Source: Bacillus sp. AFS088145
GTDB taxonomy: Bacteria > Bacillota > Bacilli > Bacillales > Bacillaceae_G
Reading direction: 5' to 3'
Assembly (NCBI RefSeq): GCF_002564465.1
Contig: NZ_NUUX01000021.1
Location: 1 to 64,000 of the forward strand
Length of the DNA stretch: 64,000 nt
The position numbers and the translations under genes are program-made. Within the stretch, counting starts at the first letter, position 1. The number at the start of each line of letters is the position of its first letter. This document shows positions 26,899 through 36,450 of the stretch, one piece after another. The notes beneath the pieces are model-generated. The model did not search any database. It was not told the DNA's origin and saw only the letters and a list, made by a program, of their open reading frames with translations.

Positions 26899-27951
26899 AT
26901 GAATCCAAAAATCAGTATTATTGTTCCTGTATATAAAGTAGAACCCTATCTTCATAAGTGTATAAATTCACTATTGGATCAGACGTTTGCTGATTTCGAA
27001 TTAATTCTAGTTAACGATGGATCACCAGATAAAAGTGGGGAAATTTGTGATCATTATGCCTCTAAAGATAAAAGAATTAAAGTAATTCATAAAGAAAATG
27101 GTGGGCAGGCTAGCGCAAGGAATATGGGATTGGATATAGCAAAGGGAGATTATATAGGTTTTGTTGATAGTGATGATTATGTTGAAAGAGATATGTTTGA
27201 ATTGTTATTTCAAAATGCAATGAAATACGGAGCGGACGTTGTTGAATGCGGCATAAATATTGTCAATGGAAGTAAAGTACAACCAATTCAAAATAATAAT
27301 GAGTTTGAAATTGGAGACCATTTGGTAGCGTTAATGGGATTATTAAATAATAGATACCGAAATTGTGTTTGGAATAAACTGTATAAAAAGGAAATTTTCG
27401 AAACTATCAGATTTCCAAATAAATTATACGAAGATGGTTTTTTAGCATTTAAAATTTATTATATGGCTAAGAAATACGTTTTCATCGGAAAGAGTAAATA
27501 TTATTATTTACAAAGAAACGGTAGTACGATGTCAAATCAGGAAAATTTCACATTAAGAAATTTAGATGGATTAGAGTGTGAAGAGGAGCGATACCATTTT
27601 CTAAGAGAACGAGTTAGTGAACAGTCTTTACTTACCCTATCAGAATCACAGTTTTTCACTGAAATTTTAAATTATTACCAACTACTACTTAAAAATAAAG
27701 AGGTTGATCCTGAAAAAAAGTATCGCAATGATTTGAAAAATAAAATCGTAAGAAATTATCAAGATTTTTTAGTAAATCCAAATTTAAAAAAGTTTTATCC
27801 ACTGGTAAGGTCTTCTAAATTAAATATTAGCAAGTTTAACTTTATATTTATAAATTATATTAGCGGGTTAAATTACCTTCTTAGATCATACTCTACATGC
27901 CGAAAACTACTAGTGATAGAAAGGGTTGAAGTAAGTGAATCCAAAAATTAG
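26899..27951 (+). CDS. GT2 glycosyltransferase, family copy A
   Basis: 350 residues. The GT-A N-terminal half has SIIVPVYKVEPYLHKCINSL, LVNDGSPDKSGEICD, GGQASARNMGLDIAKGDYIG and the metal motif FVDSDDYVERDMFE; a conserved NKLYKKEIFE follows in the acceptor region. The C-terminal 100 residues are variable. The first 60 bp are almost identical to those of the gene at 27935. It probably adds one sugar to the growing EPS repeat. Overlaps the next gene by 17 nt. Confidence 0.87.
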   Translation: MNPKISIIVPVYKVEPYLHKCINSLLDQTFADFELILVNDGSPDKSGEICDHYASKDKRIKVIHKENGGQASARNMGLDIAKGDYIGFVDSDDYVERDMFELLFQNAMKYGADVVECGINIVNGSKVQPIQNNNEFEIGDHLVALMGLLNNRYRNCVWNKLYKKEIFETIRFPNKLYEDGFLAFKIYYMAKKYVFIGKSKYYYLQRNGSTMSNQENFTLRNLDGLECEEERYHFLRERVSEQSLLTLSESQFFTEILNYYQLLLKNKEVDPEKKYRNDLKNKIVRNYQDFLVNPNLKKFYPLVRSSKLNISKFNFIFINYISGLNYLLRSYSTCRKLLVIERVEVSESKN

Positions 27952-28909
27952 TATTATTGTTCCTGTATATAAAGTTGAACCATATTTACATAAATGTGTG
28001 GATTCAATCTTAGCACAAACATTAACCGAGTTTGAACTTATTTTAGTAGATGATGGATCACCCGATCAATGCGGAGTCATATGTGATGAGTATGCTAAAA
28101 AGGATGAACGAATAAAAGTAATTCATAAAATAAATGGTGGGCAAGCAAGTGCAAGAAATGCAGCTTTAAACATAGCAAAGGGAGATTATATAGGATTTGT
28201 TGATAGTGATGACTGGATTGAACCAGATATGTATGAGCTTCTTTATAATATGTGTATCGAGAATGACTGCGAAATAGCAAACTGTACAAGCATCGTTCAT
28301 TACAATGACAAGACAATTATAAATGGATCACAACCATTGACGATTCATAATAAGAGTCAAGCAATGGAAGCATTATTTGAAGGTGAATTATACGATGAAG
28401 TCGTTTGGTCGAAATTAATAAAAAGAGAGCTTTTGGAAAATCTTAGATTTCCAGAAGGAATCATGTATGAAGATACAGCATTTACTTATAAAGTAATCAA
28501 TGAGAGTGAAAAAGTATGTTATATTGGTGAACCAAAATATCATTATATTAAACGTGAAAATAGTACGATGGATCTAGCAGTAAAAAATAAAAGTATTGAT
28601 GCAGTTCTAATTTACGACGAAATTTATAGGTATGTTAGTCAGTATTATCCAGAACTAAAACCAATCGTAACATTAAAACTAGCTAATAACGCAATGGCGG
28701 TTTTAAACACCATTTCTCTAGATCCAAATAGTACTTTATATCAAAAAGAATATAAAAAAGTAACCGCAATTTTAAACAATTACTTCACAGAAACAATTAG
28801 GCTAAAAGAGTATGTAGCAAATGTAAAAATATTATTATTTGCAACTCGCATTCACCCTATTTTTTATAAGTTAATCATTAATATCCTATCAAGGAGAAAA
28901 AGAGGATGA
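27935..28909 (+). CDS. GT2 glycosyltransferase, family copy B
   Basis: 324 residues. The N-terminal 95 residues match copy A nearly throughout (SIIVPVYKVEPYLHKCVDSI, LVDDGSPDQCGVICDEY, GFVDSDDWIEPDMYEL), while the rest diverges, as expected for duplication followed by acceptor change. GTG start inside the end of copy A. Its stop overlaps the ATG of the GT-D gene (ATGA), so these genes are translationally linked. Confidence 0.87.
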   Translation: MNPKISIIVPVYKVEPYLHKCVDSILAQTLTEFELILVDDGSPDQCGVICDEYAKKDERIKVIHKINGGQASARNAALNIAKGDYIGFVDSDDWIEPDMYELLYNMCIENDCEIANCTSIVHYNDKTIINGSQPLTIHNKSQAMEALFEGELYDEVVWSKLIKRELLENLRFPEGIMYEDTAFTYKVINESEKVCYIGEPKYHYIKRENSTMDLAVKNKSIDAVLIYDEIYRYVSQYYPELKPIVTLKLANNAMAVLNTISLDPNSTLYQKEYKKVTAILNNYFTETIRLKEYVANVKILLFATRIHPIFYKLIINILSRRKRG

Positions 28910-29814
28910 ACATTTACCGAAGAATGTATGTGTTAGGTTCAAAGATTAAAATAAAAAGTATTGAACAGATTACCACTCTATTTAATAGAATGGTTTTTTT
29001 ATTTACTAGCCAACCTTCTGTGAAAACAACAGATGAAAGTTTAAATTTAATTGTTCAAAAAAAGTGCTCTATTAGTAGATATGGTGATGGTGAGTTTAAT
29101 TTAATGAATGGCCAAAGCTTACGATTTCAGCCATACTCAAAAGAGTTAAGTCTTAGACTAAGAGAAATTATTAAGAGTAATCAAGAAAATCATGAAGTAT
29201 TGATTCCAAATATTTTTAATAATGTTGATTGGTGTACAGAAAGGTCCAGAAATTATTGGGTTAGATATTTAAATTTAAATCGTAGTAAGATTTATAAACT
29301 ACTCCAAAGAGATAAAATCTATTACGATTCGTTAGTTACGCGTCTTTATATAGACCATAAGGATAAGAGTCAGTCTGAATTTAGATTTAAGACTATTAAA
29401 AAGTTGTGGAATAAAAGGGAAGTCATTATTGTCGAAGGAGAACAAAGTAGATTAGGAATTGGAAATAATTTGTTCGACAATGCAAAATCAATAAAAAGAA
29501 TATTGTGCCCAGTAACTAATGCATTTGAGAGGTATGATCAAATATTAGAAGAAGTAAAAAAGCATGGTCAATCAAAGTTAGTATTAATTGCACTTGGTCC
29601 TACAGCCACAGTCTTAGCTTATGATTTAGCTAGTATTGGCTATCATGCAGTTGACATAGGTCATATTGATATTGAATATGAATGGTTTTTGAATAACGCG
29701 GTGGAGAAGGAAGCTATTAAAAATAAGTATGTTGGTGAAGTTCCAGATGGTACAGAAGTTCATGGGATTAATGACATTAAATATGAAAATGAAATAGTCA
29801 CTAGAATATCTTAA
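28906..29814 (+). CDS. GT-D fold glycosyltransferase (SP_1767/GT101-like)
   Basis: 302 residues. SISRYGDGEFNLMNG, VDWCTERSRNYWVRYL, IIVEGEQSRLGIGNNLF and LIALGPTATVLAYDLASIG, followed by YHAVDIGHIDIEYEWFL, match the DUF1792/GT-D family. In streptococci such enzymes glucosylate serine-rich repeat glycoproteins; in polysaccharide loci they extend glycans. The DGE acidic group is the likely metal site. The presence of this protein-glycan-type enzyme in an EPS operon is uncommon but known in Firmicutes capsule clusters. Confidence 0.82.
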   Translation: MNIYRRMYVLGSKIKIKSIEQITTLFNRMVFLFTSQPSVKTTDESLNLIVQKKCSISRYGDGEFNLMNGQSLRFQPYSKELSLRLREIIKSNQENHEVLIPNIFNNVDWCTERSRNYWVRYLNLNRSKIYKLLQRDKIYYDSLVTRLYIDHKDKSQSEFRFKTIKKLWNKREVIIVEGEQSRLGIGNNLFDNAKSIKRILCPVTNAFERYDQILEEVKKHGQSKLVLIALGPTATVLAYDLASIGYHAVDIGHIDIEYEWFLNNAVEKEAIKNKYVGEVPDGTEVHGINDIKYENEIVTRIS

Positions 29815-29836
29815 CTTTTGAATAGGAGGACATTGG

Positions 29837-30820
29837 ATGCCTTGTGAGATTTCAATAATCGTCCCTGTATATAAAGTAGAACCATATTTAAAAAAATGTA
29901 TCAACTCAATACTCGCACAAACATTTAAAGATTTTGAACTGATACTAGTCAATGATGGGTCACCTGATTGTTGTGGGGAAATATGTGATGATTTTGCCCT
30001 CAGTGACCGGAGGATAAAAGTGATTCACAAAGAAAATGGTGGGTTATCTTCAGCAAGAAATGCTGGTCTAAAAATAGCACAGGGAAAATTTATTGCATTT
30101 GTCGATAGTGATGACCTCATCCATTTTAAAATGTATGAAATATTACATAGTTATGCTTTGAAATATTCGTCTGAAATTGTTATGTGTGACTACTTGGAAG
30201 TGAGTGAAGGTGAAGGCATCAACTCAAAGGAACCTACTATTCGATATAAGGAAGAACATTATACTAACATCGAAGCCTTAAATGAATTATACGGAGAAAA
30301 TGGAGTTAAATTTGTAGTTGTTTGGAATAAATTGTACAAAAGATCCTTATTTGACAATCTAGCGTTTGAAGAAGATAGGATCCATGAAGATGAATTTATT
30401 GCTCATAAATTACTTTATAGAAGTTCGAAAGTCACATACCTACCTATTCAATTGCATTTTTATCTACAAAGAATAAATAGTATTACACAATCTAGTTTTA
30501 ATATTAAGCATCTTGACTTTATTAAAGCTTATAAAGAAAGAGTAGATTTTTTTGAATCAATAAAGCAGTTTGACTTACAAAAAAAAGCGGAGTATTGTTA
30601 TATACCACTATTTTTTAGGTACTACTATAAAGCAAAAAATGAAGTGCCTAATAGTAACAAAGAGTTGAAAAAATTAAAGTCGGAATTCTGCTTAAGTCTA
30701 TTCTCGTTTATAAACAACCCATATTTTATAAAAAAAGAAAAAATAGGTTGGTTTATTTTTATGGTTAATTCGAACTTGTTTGATAATTTAGTTCAAAAAA
30801 GACTTAGTAATCCTTTATAA
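29837..30820 (+). CDS. GT2 glycosyltransferase, family copy C
   Basis: 327 residues. SIIVPVYKVEPYLKKCINSI, LVNDGSPDCCGEICDDF, GGLSSARNAGLKIAQGKFIA and FVDSDDLIHFKMYEI show the same family as copies A and B, with VWNKLYKRSLFDNL after the core. AGGAGG lies before the ATG. The divergent C-terminus suggests a separate acceptor. Confidence 0.87.
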   Translation: MPCEISIIVPVYKVEPYLKKCINSILAQTFKDFELILVNDGSPDCCGEICDDFALSDRRIKVIHKENGGLSSARNAGLKIAQGKFIAFVDSDDLIHFKMYEILHSYALKYSSEIVMCDYLEVSEGEGINSKEPTIRYKEEHYTNIEALNELYGENGVKFVVVWNKLYKRSLFDNLAFEEDRIHEDEFIAHKLLYRSSKVTYLPIQLHFYLQRINSITQSSFNIKHLDFIKAYKERVDFFESIKQFDLQKKAEYCYIPLFFRYYYKAKNEVPNSNKELKKLKSEFCLSLFSFINNPYFIKKEKIGWFIFMVNSNLFDNLVQKRLSNPL

Positions 30821-30864
30821 CTAGGTGCTACAAGTCTATTTTAATTTTTAAAAGGGTGATAAAT

Positions 30865-32649
30865 TTGAAGTCTTCATTAAATAAATTACTAATGCTTTTT
30901 AACAAAAAAGAAAAGAAAAAACTAATCATATTATTGTTAATGATGATCGTAGCAGCAATATTTGAAACAATAGGAATTGGAGCAATCTTTCCTTTTGTGG
31001 GTATTTTAACTGACCCTTCAGTAATAAAAGAACAGGCTATTTTATCATATATTTACAAATTTTTTCACTTTCATTCAGTAAGTGGATTTGTGGTACTTGC
31101 AGGTATAGCATTACTTGGAGTCTTTTTTATAAAAAATATTTATTTATTATTTTTTAACTATATACAGGTACGGGTAATTTTAAATCAGCAAGTAAGATTA
31201 TCTAGTAGTTTGTTTAAAGAGTATTTAACAAAACCTTATGTATTTCATTTATCAAGAAATACATCTGAACTACTAAGAAATATAAATACGGAGATTACAA
31301 AAGTTTTTCAGGGGATTATTATATCTGGTTTTCAATTACTAACGGAAATTTTAGTGACTTCGTTTATTTTAGTATTGTTAATTGTTACAGCTCCTTTAGC
31401 AACAGTAGTCGCTTCAACATTATTAGGTGGGAGTGTATTTTTATTTTTTAGGTTTTTTCGTAAAAAGATTAGCCGCTTAGGTGAGGAACAACAAATAGTA
31501 AATGCTGCAATGATTAAATGGGTAAATCAAGGATTAGGTGCAAGTAAAGAGGTAAAGGTTTCAGGTAAAGAGGATTTCTTTGTTAATGCCTTTGCTCGTC
31601 AAAATCTGATTAGCGCGAAAAACAGCCGACAATTAAATATGTTAAACCAAGTGCCAAGGTATTTTATTGAAACAATTATGGTTACAATTGTGCTGATTAC
31701 GATGCTAATCATAGTTTTTAAAGGTAGTAATACTACTAGTCTAGTTTCAACAATGGCACTTTTTGCTATGGCAGCATTTCGTCTAATGCCTTCAATTACC
31801 CGTATTGTAGGGTTTATAACTGCGATACGTTATTCAGAACCTGCGTTATCAATTATTTATGAAGATTTATTCTTAAATAAAGATCATCTAGTAAATAGTG
31901 ATAATCAAATTAGCAAGGAAAATTCAGTAGTGGTTGGTCTTAATGAGCGAGTTTTCACTCAATCCATTAAATTGAACAATATTTCCTTTAGATATCCTAA
32001 TCAGCGAGACTTTTCAGTTAAGGATGTATCATTAACGATTCCAATTGGTCAGTCTGTGGCATTTATTGGTGAATCCGGCGCTGGTAAAACAACACTAGTT
32101 GATATCATTCTTGGGTTATTCCATCCAGAAAAAGGTGAAATCTTAATTGATGGGAATGATTTAAACAATCAAAAAGAACTATGGAAACAAAAAATTGGTT
32201 ATATCCCACAATCGATTTTCCTATCAGATGATACAATTCGAGGAAATATTGCATTTGGATTAGATGAGGACCAAATTGATGAGGATGCAGTATGGAGGGC
32301 ATTAGAGCAAGCGCAATTAAAAGAATTTGTTGAGTCACTCCCAGATCAACTAAATACGACTGTGGGTGAAAGAGGAGTAAGGCTTTCTGGTGGACAACGT
32401 CAACGTATCGGAATTGCTAGGTCACTTTACCATAATCCAGAAATAATCTTTATGGACGAAGCAACATCTGCTTTGGATAATGAAACAGAAAAAGAAATTA
32501 TGAAAGCTATCGATGGCTTAAAAGGTGAAAAAACATTAATTATTATAGCGCATCGTCTAAGCACAATTGAGAACTGTGATATTGTTTTCAAAATGAATAA
32601 AGGTAAATTAGTTGCAGTGGATCATAAATTGAAGCATTCAGTTATTTAA
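30865..32649 (+). CDS. ABC transporter, lipid-linked oligosaccharide flippase-like (PglK/MsbA type)
   Basis: About 594 residues: an N-terminal six-helix membrane domain (about 20-320) and a C-terminal ATPase with Walker A GESGAGKTTL, signature LSGGQRQRIGIARSL, Walker B IIFMDEATSALD and H-loop IIAHRLSTIE. A half-transporter acting as a homodimer. PglK-type members flip undecaprenyl-linked glycans outwards. No Wzx-type flippase gene is seen in the locus, so this protein is the best candidate for the step, although EpsG would normally be paired with Wzx. The TTG at 30865 follows AGGGTGA; a GTG at 30856 is inside that site. Confidence 0.88.
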   Translation: MKSSLNKLLMLFNKKEKKKLIILLLMMIVAAIFETIGIGAIFPFVGILTDPSVIKEQAILSYIYKFFHFHSVSGFVVLAGIALLGVFFIKNIYLLFFNYIQVRVILNQQVRLSSSLFKEYLTKPYVFHLSRNTSELLRNINTEITKVFQGIIISGFQLLTEILVTSFILVLLIVTAPLATVVASTLLGGSVFLFFRFFRKKISRLGEEQQIVNAAMIKWVNQGLGASKEVKVSGKEDFFVNAFARQNLISAKNSRQLNMLNQVPRYFIETIMVTIVLITMLIIVFKGSNTTSLVSTMALFAMAAFRLMPSITRIVGFITAIRYSEPALSIIYEDLFLNKDHLVNSDNQISKENSVVVGLNERVFTQSIKLNNISFRYPNQRDFSVKDVSLTIPIGQSVAFIGESGAGKTTLVDIILGLFHPEKGEILIDGNDLNNQKELWKQKIGYIPQSIFLSDDTIRGNIAFGLDEDQIDEDAVWRALEQAQLKEFVESLPDQLNTTVGERGVRLSGGQRQRIGIARSLYHNPEIIFMDEATSALDNETEKEIMKAIDGLKGEKTLIIIAHRLSTIENCDIVFKMNKGKLVAVDHKLKHSVI

Positions 32650-32696
32650 TAATAGGAAAATATCTAATTTATATTATTCTTTAAGGGAGGAACGTG

Positions 32697-33881
32697 ATGA
32701 TTAAGAAAGTATATAGAAAAATTAGACTGAAAGCAGCTCAAACTTGGTATTGGCATAGGTTTTACGCAAAATTAATTAAGGAAATGGAAAAGAAAATTCA
32801 CTCAAATAATAAATTGATTAAAATTAATTCAGATGTTCCATTTGTAAGTAAACCTGGTATTGCATTTTCTTTCGATGACAGCTTTAGAGTGGAGCAGTGG
32901 CATAAATATGGTATGGATCTATTTGGCTATTATGATGTCAAAGTCACATTTAATATAAATGCATTTCACCATTATGAAGGTAAAAGGGAGCATACACAAA
33001 GAGAAATTGATCTATTACTCGAATTACAAGCAAACGGTCATGAACTTGCTCATCATGGATTAAAGCACGAAAATGCTAAAGCGTACATCACAGAATATAA
33101 TTTATCAAAATGGATTGAAGATGAAATCGAACCTTTATTTAAATGGATGGAAAAACAAGCCCACTCCAAAACAAGAGAAAAGTTTAAGGTACCCGTATCG
33201 CATGCATTTCCATTTGCAGCATACAATGATGAGATGATAACCGCATTAGTATCGAAGTACTTTAAAATTGTAAGAGGAGGAAATATGTCTGAGGAGCATT
33301 TAACGCCTTTTAATCATACGGGATTTGCTCCTTCTATTTGTATCGATGACACGTTTTTAAAAAGTGAAAAATATATAAAGAAAGTTCTTAGAGTTGCTAA
33401 GAAAACTGGATTAAACTTAATTTTAATGTCCCACTCAATACTACCAGAAGAAGTAAGGTGGGAAGATTTTGGATGGGGAGAAGAATCAAACTTTGCTGGA
33501 ACATGGAGAACTTCTCCTAACATGATAGAAGTAATTATTAAAGAGGCTAGAAAATTAGGATTCGAATTCTATACAACTGCTGAAATAGCAGGAGTAGCTA
33601 CTTTTATTGATCCTAATTTGGAACGTTGTATCAGAAATCAACTTATAAATCCAAATGTAAAATGGATCACCATTTCTGAATTAAACTCTATAAAGGAAAT
33701 AGATTTAAGTGGTCAGAATATTACTAATTTAGATGGCATTCAATACTTAAGCAATTTAGAAAAAATCAATTTGTCTAATAATCAAATAACAGATTATCGT
33801 TTACTAAATAGACTTAGTAAGTTAAAGGAAATATATGGTGATAATGATCAAATATCATCTAAAACGGGGACTCAATATTAA
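32697..33881 (+). CDS. Polysaccharide-deacetylase-like protein with C-terminal leucine-rich repeats
   Basis: 394 residues. The NodB-like part (about 50-300) has FSFDDSFR for the metal/catalytic Asp pair, NGHELAHHGLKHE for His ligands and FPFAAYNDEMITALV. Residues about 330-385 form short leucine-rich repeats (LSGQNITNLDGIQYLSNL, INLSNNQITDYRLLNRL) as in internalins. There is no signal peptide, so it appears cytoplasmic, whereas most EPS deacetylases are exported. It may de-acylate a lipid-linked intermediate or nucleotide sugar, with the repeats mediating protein contacts. ATG at 32697 is 6 nt after GGGAGG. Confidence 0.8.
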   Translation: MIKKVYRKIRLKAAQTWYWHRFYAKLIKEMEKKIHSNNKLIKINSDVPFVSKPGIAFSFDDSFRVEQWHKYGMDLFGYYDVKVTFNINAFHHYEGKREHTQREIDLLLELQANGHELAHHGLKHENAKAYITEYNLSKWIEDEIEPLFKWMEKQAHSKTREKFKVPVSHAFPFAAYNDEMITALVSKYFKIVRGGNMSEEHLTPFNHTGFAPSICIDDTFLKSEKYIKKVLRVAKKTGLNLILMSHSILPEEVRWEDFGWGEESNFAGTWRTSPNMIEVIIKEARKLGFEFYTTAEIAGVATFIDPNLERCIRNQLINPNVKWITISELNSIKEIDLSGQNITNLDGIQYLSNLEKINLSNNQITDYRLLNRLSKLKEIYGDNDQISSKTGTQY

Positions 33882-33926
33882 GTTATTGATAATGAATTGA
33901 GTAATTAATAAAGAGGTTGGGGAAAT

Positions 33927-34805
33927 ATGACAATTAAGGACATCTTAAAAAGTAATAGGGTAACATTCTACTTTTATGATTGTATTAGAAGACTTCGATA
34001 TGATTTTATACCTATGATTCGACCGGTCATTATACCAAACATTTTGTTTAACTTAAAAAAGCTTTTCAGAGTAACACGAATTTATAGAAATAGCCGTTAT
34101 GAAAGATTAAAGAACATAAAAAATAGACATTTAAATGAAAGATGTTTTATTGTTGCAACAGGACCGAGTCTAAAAATGGAGGATTTAGAAAAGCTCCAAG
34201 GTGAAATTACCTTTAGTATGAATTCAATTTGTCTCGCGTTTGACGAAACAGATTGGAGACCGACGTATTATGGTATTCAGGATATAGGAAACTATCTTAC
34301 ATTTGAAAAAGAAATTAAAGAATTGGACTCAGAATGTAAATTCATTGGTGAGTCTATTTTAAAGTATACAGAGGTACCGGGTGAGTTTTATATATATCCT
34401 ATGAACATGCTCAACCATAATTGGTTGCATAGGAAATATAATACTAAATTTAGTAATGACGCTTTTGCCACCGTTTATGATGGTTATACAATTACATATT
34501 CACTTATTCAAATTGCAGTTTATATGGGAATTAAAGAAATCTATTTACTTGGTACTGATTGTAATTATACAACAGACTTAAATCATCATTTTAAAAATTA
34601 CGACTACTTTGATCCGTCTTACTCTGTAGCTGGAAATAAAATGATACATGCTTTCAAAGTTGCAAAGGAATACGCTGATCTAAATAATATTAAGATATTT
34701 AATGCTACTAGGGGAGGAATGCTAGAGGTGTTTGAAAGAGTAGATCTTGATAATGTTTTGGGAAAGAAAAATAATAAGAAGATGTTAATGTCCTCAAGTA
34801 ATTAG
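33927..34805 (+). CDS. DUF115/MptE-like protein, possible CMP-sugar-dependent transferase
   Basis: 292 residues. RCFIVATGPSLKMEDLEKL, ITFSMNSICLAF, GYTITYSLIQIAVYMGIKEI, YLLGTDCNYTTDLNHHF and NATRGGMLEVFERV match the Rossmann-like DUF115 family. Relatives include the Maf proteins that put nonulosonic acids on flagellin, and the ATGPSL...LLGTDC pattern also resembles GT42 sialyltransferases. Both groups use CMP-activated acidic sugars, and a CMP-sugar-synthetase-like gene lies 1.6 kb downstream. Transfer of such a sugar is therefore a reasonable inference but not shown. Several residues before the motif are basic and may contact the membrane. Confidence 0.72.
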   Translation: MTIKDILKSNRVTFYFYDCIRRLRYDFIPMIRPVIIPNILFNLKKLFRVTRIYRNSRYERLKNIKNRHLNERCFIVATGPSLKMEDLEKLQGEITFSMNSICLAFDETDWRPTYYGIQDIGNYLTFEKEIKELDSECKFIGESILKYTEVPGEFYIYPMNMLNHNWLHRKYNTKFSNDAFATVYDGYTITYSLIQIAVYMGIKEIYLLGTDCNYTTDLNHHFKNYDYFDPSYSVAGNKMIHAFKVAKEYADLNNIKIFNATRGGMLEVFERVDLDNVLGKKNNKKMLMSSSN

Positions 34806-35061
34806 ATTAATTTGCTTTTTTTGAGAGTGAAAAATTAAAGTTTAAATAGATATAGTCACAAATTAACGACCTTTAAATAAGAAAAATATTAGAGATTTGT
34901 AATGAAGGGAAATTAAGCAATTGCTAGTATTATATAGGATAAAAGATATTCTTAGTTATGAATTAAATTAAACTTATTTGTCTTCTTTTTTAGCTAAACA
35001 CTAAAGTAATAAAACTTATAAATAATATAGTTAATTTAATTTTTTAAACGGGGTAGTGCAT
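34806..35061. other. AT-rich gap inside the EPS locus
   Basis: About 255 bp without an ORF, at more than 75% A/T by eye. I find no good terminator and no clear promoter. It marks the border between the glycosyltransferase section and the kinase/CMP-sugar section. Confidence 0.5.
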
Positions 35062-36294
35062 ATGCTAACAAATAAATTAGGAAGCAAAAAGCTTAAAAAA
35101 GGAAAAGTGTATAAATATCTTTATATCGATAAATTTTTATATAGCTCTTTATATGTCCATTTAGATCAAAATTTATTAAGTCTTATATATTTTCTTTTTT
35201 TTCGCGGAAATCCATTTAATTTTCTTGATCGAAAGACTAATAGTCATTTTGTGAATTTCTTTAAACCAATCGTTAGGTTAATCCGTGTAGGACAATTTAT
35301 TTATTTGATTTATAGGAAAAAAATACTTTACTACAAAAATCAAGATTCTTCTCTAATAAAATCTTCATCCTACTTAGGACATATTTTAATCGAAGCAACC
35401 CAAGGAGAATTCAAGATAATAAATTTTCGGGAAAAAAGTGTATTAACAGTGTTTCCTGAAAATTATCCAATCAATAAGATTGAAGAAAAAATTTTTAAAC
35501 TTAAAGAGGCCCAAAAGTGTAAATTGTCATCCAAAATATTAGATTGGAATATTGATGAAAGATACATGAGGGAGAGCTACTTAAATTTAAAAACATCTGC
35601 ATTTGACTTTAATGATCTAAACAAATTTTACTCGGAAATTCTTCCAATATTAAGAGATATTATATTAAGTGATACGTATCAGGAAATTTTATTAAGTCAA
35701 TATTTCCAAGATGTATTGAATAAAATAAGAGAAATATTTGAATCATTTTTAAAAGAAGGTTTTTATTTAGAAAACAGCTTAACGAATATTTGGGATTTTA
35801 TCTTAAGTTTAAATGAAAAAATAGGGAAAAATTTAAAATCGGTAATTCTCCTAGGTTTTTCACATGGAGACTTTTGGGAAGGAAATATCCTTAAAAGTAA
35901 GAATCAAACAAAAGTGATTGACTGGAACACGCTTGAAAAGAGAAATTATTTTTTTGATTTCTATTTTATAACTTTCTATAACACTTTCTATAAAGTTTCT
36001 AATATGGTTGAAAAAGATGTTTATGTTCTATCAAAAGAAATAGATTTAGCTTTTAATAGGTTTATAAGTGATTATTTAGATGATACATTTTGTAATTCAG
36101 TGTTTAATGAAGATTTAACGGACTCTGATATATACAGGTATTTGTATTATTTAGAATTTATACTTTTAGAATTACAAGTAAACCCTTTAAAAGATCAAAG
36201 TTTTTTCACCTATTTAGATTCCAAAATAAACTTCTTTAAATTTTATGAAAACGTAAAAAGTGGTGAAAGATTTAGTGATTCACAAGTTGAATAA
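35062..36294 (+). CDS. APH/choline-kinase-like phosphotransferase
   Basis: 410 residues. The C-terminal half carries FSHGDFWEGNILKSKNQ (Brenner motif H-G-D-x5-N) and KVIDWNTLEKRNYFFDFYF (metal-binding Asp and surrounding), diagnostic of aminoglycoside-phosphotransferase and choline-kinase folds. The N-terminal lobe is poorly conserved. Members phosphorylate small hydroxyl compounds, such as sugars, choline and amino alcohols. Beside a phosphatase, aldolase and cytidylyltransferase it could phosphorylate a precursor sugar or aldehyde; LicA-like choline activation is an alternative, but no LicC/LicD genes are visible. The ATG at 35062 lies 8 nt after GGGG; a GTG at 35056 is less likely. Confidence 0.72.
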   Translation: MLTNKLGSKKLKKGKVYKYLYIDKFLYSSLYVHLDQNLLSLIYFLFFRGNPFNFLDRKTNSHFVNFFKPIVRLIRVGQFIYLIYRKKILYYKNQDSSLIKSSSYLGHILIEATQGEFKIINFREKSVLTVFPENYPINKIEEKIFKLKEAQKCKLSSKILDWNIDERYMRESYLNLKTSAFDFNDLNKFYSEILPILRDIILSDTYQEILLSQYFQDVLNKIREIFESFLKEGFYLENSLTNIWDFILSLNEKIGKNLKSVILLGFSHGDFWEGNILKSKNQTKVIDWNTLEKRNYFFDFYFITFYNTFYKVSNMVEKDVYVLSKEIDLAFNRFISDYLDDTFCNSVFNEDLTDSDIYRYLYYLEFILLELQVNPLKDQSFFTYLDSKINFFKFYENVKSGERFSDSQVE

Positions 36295-36337
36295 ATATAG
36301 GTAAATTATATAGCTATAGCTATTATAATAACGCGTT

Positions 36338-36353
36338 GTTCACTATAATGAAC
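36338..36353. promoter_or_regulatory. SinR-like palindrome before the CMP-sugar gene group
   Basis: GTTCACTATAATGAAC, a perfect GTTC-N8-GAAC site whose centre contains TATAAT (36344-36349), a -10-like box. It sits in the only other sizeable gap of the locus (36295-36450), about 100 bp before the next start. A poor -35 means the promoter call is weak; the operator call rests on the repeated motif. Confidence 0.5.
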
Positions 36354-36450
36354 GTAAAAGGTTTATTCCTTTGTTTAGATAGATTTACAAGTAAGTCTAC
36401 TATTTTTTATAGTTGTACTCAAAACTGATTTTTATTAAATGGAGGTAAAA

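Noticed and set aside
33927-34805. Pterin pyrophosphokinase (MptE) function
   Set aside because: The DUF115 domain is shared with MptE, but the gene is embedded in a glycan locus and no folate-type genes are near.
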